From positions 1-9,482 of the forward strand of contig JACQTL010000341.1 of the NCBI GenBank assembly GCA_016210805.1: 9,482 bases of DNA, in the 5' to 3' direction. The position numbers and the translations under genes were made by a program. Below the pieces are notes generated by a model. It had not been told where the DNA came from and did not search any database. It saw only the letters and a program-made list of their open reading frames with translations. Below, one piece after another: positions 5,496 to 9,482 of this stretch (the first letter of the stretch is position 1; each line of letters begins with the position of its first letter). The DNA comes from Actinomycetota bacterium (lineage in GTDB: Bacteria > Actinomycetota > UBA4738 > G016210805).

Positions 5496-6197
5496 ATGAC
5501 GAGCACCGACACAGCCAGCAGAGCCCGGCTCGACCGCCGCCGGGTCCTCGAGGCCGCGCTCCGTCTCGTCGACCGGGAGGGCCTCGAGGCGCTGACCATG
5601 CGCCGTCTCGGCGCCGAGCTCGGGGTGGACCCGATGACCGTCCACCACCACGCCGAGAGCAAGGACCGTCTCCTGGACGGGATCGCCGAGCTCCTGTGGG
5701 AAGAGGTCGCCCTCCCGGGGGGCTCGGTCCGCGCCGCCGAGGCCCTGCGGACCCTGGCGCGGTCGCTGCGGGACCTCTTCCTCCGTCACCCCCAGGCGGC
5801 CCCGCTGATCCTCCGGTGCTCGACGCTGCCCCGCTCGGCGCTCGAGGTGTTCCGGGCCTACCTCGACGTCCTGGAGGCCGGTGGAATCCGGGAGCCGGCC
5901 GCCGTCCTCCGGCCGGTCCTTTCCTACGCGGCCGGGTACGGATACTCGGAGCGGTCCATGCTGGGGGTCCAGTGCGAGCCCGGTCAGAGCCAGGCGCTGT
6001 CCGAGCGGGACCTGCTCCTATCCCTGGGCCGGGCCCTGCCCCCGGCCACCCCGCCCGAGCTGGCCTCGGCCGCGGTGGCGATGATCGCCGACTGCGACCC
6101 GGACCGGTGCTTCGAGGAAGGGCTGGATCTGATGCTCGCCGGACTCGCAGCCTCCCCGGGCCGATCGCGGACGCAACGAGACCGCGACCGGGCTTGA
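5496..6197 (+). CDS. TetR-family transcriptional repressor (TetR_C type)
   Basis: This is a 233-residue regulator. The N-terminal helices (about 11-58) carry the TetR signature LEAALRLVDREGLEALTMRRLGAELGV, with the recognition helix around VDPMTVHHHAESKDRLL (44-60). The rest is helical, and the end DPDRCFEEGLDLMLAGLAA fits the TetR_C ligand-binding domain of tetracycline-repressor relatives. ATG at 5496 is chosen because GGGAGC lies about six bases upstream; the in-frame ATG at 5445 lies within the promoter region and would add 17 residues. It is divergent from the exporter and probably represses both itself and the pump until an exported compound or a related ligand binds. The ligand is unknown. 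Frame intact; high confidence in the family. Confidence 0.92.
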   Translation: MTSTDTASRARLDRRRVLEAALRLVDREGLEALTMRRLGAELGVDPMTVHHHAESKDRLLDGIAELLWEEVALPGGSVRAAEALRTLARSLRDLFLRHPQAAPLILRCSTLPRSALEVFRAYLDVLEAGGIREPAAVLRPVLSYAAGYGYSERSMLGVQCEPGQSQALSERDLLLSLGRALPPATPPELASAAVAMIADCDPDRCFEEGLDLMLAGLAASPGRSRTQRDRDRA

Positions 6198-6330
6198 ACC
6201 CCCGCCCCCGGCTCGCCGTCCTCGCGTCGACGTGGATCCGATCAACCTGGTCCTGGCCCGGACGACGGCCACCGCCCCCCGGTGATGCCTGGCGTCGGCG
6301 TCCGGCCGCGGATCGGGGGATCCAGCGGCG

Positions 6331-6663
6331 ATGAGGGTCCTGTTCCTGTGTGACAGGAACCGCCTGAGGAGCCCGACGGCCCAGGCGGTCTTCGGCGACG
6401 ACCCCCGGCTCGAGGTCAGGTCGGCGGGCGTGCGATCGGACGCCGTCGTGGGCATCACCCGCGAGCTGCTCGAGTGGGCCGACGTCATCTTCGTCATGGA
6501 GAAGAGCCAGCGGAACGTGATCCGCAAGCGCTTCGAGGACGTCTACCAGAGCAAGCGGATCGTCTGCCTGTACATCCCCGACGAGTTCGACCTCATGGAT
6601 CCGGTCCTGGTCCGCCTGCTCACCGAGCGGGTCGCGCCCCACCTGGCCGCTCCAGGGCCGTAG
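6331..6663 (+). CDS. Small low-molecular-weight protein-tyrosine-phosphatase-like protein
   Basis: This 110-residue protein begins MRVLFLCDRNRLRSPTA, with the C-x5-R-S phosphate-binding loop (C7, R13, S14) directly after the first strand, as in low-molecular-weight tyrosine phosphatases. Next come VRSAGVRSDA (29-38) and ELLEWADVIFVMEKSQRNVIRKRF (45-68), matching the 'SAG' and 'D-x-I-x-x-M' regions. MDP (89-91) may supply the catalytic Asp. It is shorter than the usual ~150 residues and fits the compact group of predicted phosphatases with IPDEFDLMDP-type ends. The classic loop CxGNxCRS is CDRNRLRS here, lacking the second Cys. The start ATG has only a weak purine run upstream. It lies 133 bases after the repressor; no recognised signal lies in that gap. 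The substrate is unknown, and activity should not be assumed. Confidence 0.8.
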   Translation: MRVLFLCDRNRLRSPTAQAVFGDDPRLEVRSAGVRSDAVVGITRELLEWADVIFVMEKSQRNVIRKRFEDVYQSKRIVCLYIPDEFDLMDPVLVRLLTERVAPHLAAPGP

Positions 6664-6681
6664 GGACCCGGAGCCACCGCA

Positions 6682-7371
6682 TCAGTTGGAGTCCGACTCC
6701 TCCACATCGCCGAAGTGCCGGCGGTGGGCCTCCCGGATGGCCTCCATCACCTCCGCCCGTTCGTCCGGATCCATGGCCAGGAGCTCGTCGAGGAAGCCGT
6801 CCGCCACGCGGATGCCGTCTCCGAGGTCCCAGGAGGGCCCGCCCTCGTCCAGCTCCCGGGCACGCTCCATGACCTCGCGTATGACGGGCGAGGGCTCGGC
6901 ATCCGGTTCCCACTCGAACCGGAGGTCCGGCCGGCCCCCGTGGGTGGCCGCCCAGTGGGAGAGGGCGTCCCCGGCCGTCGCCACGGACCATCCGCCCCGC
7001 ACCTCGTACGAGCAGTCGAAGTTCTCGGGGAGGTGCTCGTACCCGGCGGCGATGCACTCCGGGAGCGGCTCCCCCCGCGCGGCGACGAACACGTTGATGC
7101 GTTCGCCCGCCTCCCACATGCAGTGGACGTCGAGGTCGTAGGGCCACACGAACTGCCACAGCTGCCCCGGATACGCGCCGTCGGGGTCGTCGGGGGCCAG
7201 GATCGTCCAGACCCAGTTCATCGGCGGCGAGCCCTCTTCCTCGATGCGGACGTCGACCCAGTGCGTGGTCCACGGCTCTCGCCGGGAGAAGTGGTGGGTC
7301 GACCAGTGCACGACCGCCCCGGGCGGGAGGCCCCGGAGGTACTCGATCGTCACCCGGCTGTCATCGTCCAT
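6682..7371 (-). CDS. Trp-rich protein of unknown function
   Basis: I do not recognise this 229-residue protein. ATG at 7369-7371 is chosen because GAGGGAC lies about five bases upstream; the frame continues to 7452 without a good ribosome site. The first 140 residues look like a soluble beta-rich domain dense in tryptophan (for example WSTHHFSRREPWTTHWVDV, 24-42; MNWVWTILAPDDPDG, 51-65; LWQFVWPYDLDVHCMW, 71-86). A short stretch (about 150-165) joins this to a charged helical tail (162-229) rich in Asp, Glu and Arg with DELLAMDPDERAEVMEAIREAHRRHF. There is no signal peptide, membrane segment or known catalytic motif. It converges on the phosphatase gene with only 18 bases between stops, and is divergent from the RyR-domain gene across a 104-base gap. 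Third-position GC and a consistent reading frame support real coding. Confidence 0.75.
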   Translation of the reverse strand: MDDDSRVTIEYLRGLPPGAVVHWSTHHFSRREPWTTHWVDVRIEEEGSPPMNWVWTILAPDDPDGAYPGQLWQFVWPYDLDVHCMWEAGERINVFVAARGEPLPECIAAGYEHLPENFDCSYEVRGGWSVATAGDALSHWAATHGGRPDLRFEWEPDAEPSPVIREVMERARELDEGGPSWDLGDGIRVADGFLDELLAMDPDERAEVMEAIREAHRRHFGDVEESDSN

Positions 7372-7410
7372 CGGCGTCCCTCGCCCACCGTACGCCACCC
7401 GGATGTCGCC

Positions 7411-7440
7411 TTGCGTCCGGCCGGAGGGGGGAGATAGGTT
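7411..7440 (+). promoter_or_regulatory. Weak candidate promoter for the RyR-domain gene
   Basis: TTGCGT (7411-7416) and TAGGTT (7435-7440) are 18 bases apart in the divergent gap. The boxes are only partial matches. Transcription would start close to or within the inverted repeat at 7441-7458. Confidence 0.35.
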
Positions 7441-7458
7441 CGAGCCGCCCACGGCTCG
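7441..7458 (+). promoter_or_regulatory. Inverted repeat in the leader of the RyR-domain gene
   Basis: CGAGCCG (7441-7447) and CGGCTCG (7452-7458) form a perfect seven-pair stem with a four-base loop. It ends seven bases before GGGAG (7466-7470), the ribosome site of the GTG start at 7476. It could be an operator or an RNA hairpin affecting translation; the sequence alone does not distinguish them. Confidence 0.45.
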
Positions 7459-7475
7459 GGAAGGCGGGAGCAGGT

Positions 7476-9293
7476 GTGAGCCCTGACACCAGGGAGCCCG
7501 CGCCTCGCGTCTGGCGAGGAAGGGCCAGGCGATTCTGGTTCGCTGGGGTCCGCCCCACCTGGATCGCCTACCGGTGGCCGGCGGTGGTCGCGCTGGCGCT
7601 GGGGGCGGTGGTCCTCGGCCATCTGGGGTACCGGTGGCACTTCGACGCGACCGGTGAGGCTCGATCCTTCGCCGACACGCTCTACGCCTCGCTCCAGCTG
7701 TTCTGGTTCGAGTCCGGCTCGCTCGGCCCGCCGGTCCCGTGGCCCCTCCAGGTGGCCCGGTTCCTGGCCCCCGCCGTCCTGGCCTTCACCGCGATCTCCG
7801 CGCTCGCCGCCATCCTGCGGGATCAGTTCGCCCGACTCCGGGTCAGGTGGTTCGCCGACGAGCACGTGCTGGTCTGCGGGTTGGGCAGGATCGGGGTCCG
7901 GCTGGCCAGGGAGTTCCGCCACTCCGGGTACGAGGTCGTGGCCATCGAGGACGACGAGGAGAACAGCGCGATCGGCGAGCTCCGGGAGGAGGGCATCGCC
8001 GTCCTGGTCGGGGACGCGACCGACAGCACGCTTCTCCGGACGGCCGGGGTGGGCAAGGCGCGGCAGCTCTTCGTGGTGACCGGCGACGACCAGACCAACG
8101 TCGCCGTGGCCCTCGACGCCTGGGAGCTGGTCGGGGAGGGCAGGGAAGGCAGGCCCCTGGCCTGCTTCGTCCACCTGCTGGACCCCGACCTGCTCAACCT
8201 GATCACCGAGGCGGGGGTCGGGACCCGCGAGGGGGATCCGCTCCGGCTCGAGGCCTTCAACGTGGCGGAACGGGGAGCGCCGGCCCTCCTGGCCAGGTAC
8301 CCGGCCTTCGTCCTCGACGGGGAGACCCCCACGCGACCCCCGCACGTCCTGGTGGTCGGCCTCGGGCAGATGGGGCGCAGCCTGGTCGTCCAGGCCGCCC
8401 GGGCCTGGCGGAGGGCCTTCGGCCGGGATGCCGAGCCGATGACGGTCACGGTCGTCGACGAGGAGGCCGACGCGAAGATCGCCTCCCTGTGCGAGCGCTA
8501 TCCGCGGCTGGAGGAGGCCTGCCGGTTCAGGCCCCACCGGATCGAGGTGGAGTCGGCGGAGTTCCGCCGGGCCGGGTTCCTGGACGACCCGGACGGTCGT
8601 GGCGTGACCGCCGTCTACGTGTGCCTGGGCGACGACGTCCAGGGGCTGAACGCGGCGGCCCTCCTCCGCCGCCGCATACCGGATCGCGCCGTGCCCGTCG
8701 TGGTGCGCACGACGGAGCGGGCCGGGCCGGCCGCCCTGATCGGGCGGCTGGGAGGCGGGGTCCTGGCGGGCCTTCACGTGTTCGGCCTGCTGGAGCTGGT
8801 GTGTCGTCCCGACGTCGTGCTGGAGGGCCGGAACGAGGAGCTGGCCCGGGCGATCCACGAGGCGTACGTCCTCGCCCAGCGGAGGGAGGGGAAGACGCCC
8901 GAGGACAACCCGTCCATGGTCCGCTGGGAGGAGCTGCCCGAGGGCCTCAGGGAGTCCAACCGGCGCCAGGCCTCGGACATGGACACGAAGCTCCGGGCGG
9001 TGGGATGCGTCGCCCTGCCGGAGACCGACTGGGGCGCCGAGCCGATCACCTTCACCCCGGAGGAGGTCGAGGTGATGGCCGGGATGGAGCACGACCGGTG
9101 GTGGCGCGAGCGGGCGGAGGAGGGCTGGGTCCTCGCGGACGAGAAGGACGTGGACCGCAGGCGGAGCCCGTACCTCGTCCCGTACGAGGAGCTTCCCGAG
9201 GAGGTCAGGGAGTACGACCGGAACGCGGTCCGGGAGATCCCCGGGCTCCTGGCCCGCGTCGGCTTCGCGGCCGTTCGGGTGACGGAGGGGTGA
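7476..9293 (+). CDS. Channel-like membrane protein with two TrkA-N (RCK) domains and a RyR domain
   Basis: This 605-residue protein has four parts. Residues 1-125 hold two hydrophobic helices (about 34-52 and 96-115) flanking a re-entrant-like stretch TLYASLQLFWFESG (68-81), a TM-pore-TM layout like small potassium channels. Residues 129-245 are a TrkA-N Rossmann domain with CGLGRIG (134-140) and an acidic strand end VVAIEDDEE (154-162), fitting a dinucleotide-binding RCK domain. Residues 290-445 are a second Rossmann unit (VVGLGQMG, 293-300; TVVDEE, 325-330). Residues 452-602 match the bacterial RyR domain: WEELPEGLRESNRRQA (484-499), MEHDRWWRERAEEGW (537-551), LVPYEELPEEVREYDR (567-582) and IPGLL (588-592). 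The start is GTG with GGGAG five bases upstream. It probably passes or gates ions in response to a nucleotide ligand; the ligand and ion are not known. The next gene begins 16 bases after its stop. Confidence 0.88.
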   Translation: MSPDTREPAPRVWRGRARRFWFAGVRPTWIAYRWPAVVALALGAVVLGHLGYRWHFDATGEARSFADTLYASLQLFWFESGSLGPPVPWPLQVARFLAPAVLAFTAISALAAILRDQFARLRVRWFADEHVLVCGLGRIGVRLAREFRHSGYEVVAIEDDEENSAIGELREEGIAVLVGDATDSTLLRTAGVGKARQLFVVTGDDQTNVAVALDAWELVGEGREGRPLACFVHLLDPDLLNLITEAGVGTREGDPLRLEAFNVAERGAPALLARYPAFVLDGETPTRPPHVLVVGLGQMGRSLVVQAARAWRRAFGRDAEPMTVTVVDEEADAKIASLCERYPRLEEACRFRPHRIEVESAEFRRAGFLDDPDGRGVTAVYVCLGDDVQGLNAAALLRRRIPDRAVPVVVRTTERAGPAALIGRLGGGVLAGLHVFGLLELVCRPDVVLEGRNEELARAIHEAYVLAQRREGKTPEDNPSMVRWEELPEGLRESNRRQASDMDTKLRAVGCVALPETDWGAEPITFTPEEVEVMAGMEHDRWWRERAEEGWVLADEKDVDRRRSPYLVPYEELPEEVREYDRNAVREIPGLLARVGFAAVRVTEG

Positions 9294-9301
9294 CGGAGGG
9301 G
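9280..9301 (+). repeat. 11-base tandem duplication at the gene junction
   Basis: TGACGGAGGGG occurs twice head to tail (9280-9290 and 9291-9301). The first copy is the last codons of the RyR-domain gene. The second begins with its TGA stop and supplies the strong GGAGGGG ribosome site of the next gene, eight bases before that ATG. Confidence 0.85.
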
Positions 9302-9309
9302 AGTTGACC

Positions 9310-9482
9310 ATGGCCGATGCCGACCGGAGGGCCTCAGAGAAGGCGGCGGAGCGCGCGTGGCTGGGCGGACAGGTCCAGGCGTACCGGCGGCTCCGGCCGC
9401 GGTACGAGCGCTTCGCCAGGACGCTCCAGCGCGTGCTCGAGGTGGAGGCCAGGCGCTTCGCCCCGCTCGCCATCGTCGAGAC
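9310..9482 (+). CDS. N-terminus of a probable RelA/SpoT-domain protein (truncated by window end)
   Basis: Only the first 57 residues are visible. ATG at 9310 has GGAGGGGAG six bases upstream and follows the RyR-domain gene by 16 bases, so the two are almost certainly one operon. The peptide is a charged helix (MADADRRASEKAAERAW) followed by YRRLRPRYERFARTLQRVLE (25-44) and EARRFAPLAIVE (46-57). The spacing of Tyr, Arg and Leu and the ending PLAIVE resemble the region just before the 'R-x-K-S-x-x-S' motif that opens the nucleotide-synthetase domain of RelA/SpoT and small alarmone synthetases. That motif would fall just past the window edge, so the assignment is a guess from pattern and not proven. 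The protein looks soluble, with no signal peptide. Confidence 0.5.
   Translation, partial: MADADRRASEKAAERAWLGGQVQAYRRLRPRYERFARTLQRVLEVEARRFAPLAIVE

Noticed and set aside
5419..6642. Minus-strand open frame of 407 codons across the tetR-type and phosphatase genes
   Set aside because: Low-complexity Pro/Gly/Arg composition, crosses two recognised genes and the promoter region, no ribosome site or motif.
7350..9473. Minus-strand open frame of 707 codons opposite the RyR-domain gene
   Set aside because: It is Pro/Arg/Gly/Asp-rich with no domain, and it mirrors the codon bias of the real plus-strand gene, which has clear TrkA-N and RyR motifs.
1..9482. CRISPR array, insertion sequence or att-site repeat
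   Set aside because: No regularly spaced repeats, no transposase-like protein, and no second copy of the tRNA 3' end were seen on reading both strands.

Overview
The window is very GC-rich DNA with tightly packed genes, GTG and ATG starts, good Shine-Dalgarno sites and a tRNA gene with no encoded CCA. It looks like a high-GC bacterium, most likely an actinobacterium or an actinobacterium-like metagenomic lineage. This is inferred from composition and gene style; no single marker in the window proves it.

Layout. Bases 1-36 are the 3' half of a tRNA, probably initiator tRNA-fMet, followed by a clean intrinsic terminator (48-80). From 177 to 5409 everything reads on the minus strand: a VapBC-type toxin-antitoxin pair (177-841), a pRiA4b Orf3-like protein (929-1474), a spacer with three back-to-back palindromes (1572-1605), a membrane-anchored class I SAM methyltransferase (1708-2448), the decayed tail of an FtsX/MacB-type permease (2543-2875), and a three-gene ABC-2 exporter (two permeases and a DrrA-like ATPase, 2908-5409). 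A TetR_C-type repressor (5496-6197) is divergent from the exporter. The 86-bp gap between them holds two overlapping promoters and a perfect TCTACA-G-TGTAGA palindrome, which fits a repressor controlling both itself and the pump. Next come a small low-molecular-weight tyrosine-phosphatase-like protein (6331-6663, plus) and a Trp-rich protein of unknown function (6682-7371, minus).

The right end is the most unusual part. A 605-residue protein (7476-9293, plus) joins a two-helix channel-like membrane module, two TrkA-N/RCK Rossmann domains and a C-terminal bacterial RyR (ryanodine-receptor-repeat) domain. It is followed after 16 bases by the start of a gene cut by the window edge (9310-9482), whose first 57 residues resemble the N-terminus of RelA/SpoT-domain nucleotide synthetases. 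If that holds, the pair could be a channel or transporter gated by a locally made nucleotide signal. The partner assignment is tentative because only its N-terminus is visible.

No gap between genes exceeds 300 bases. The largest is 1475-1707, described below. No CRISPR array, insertion sequence or replication origin was seen.
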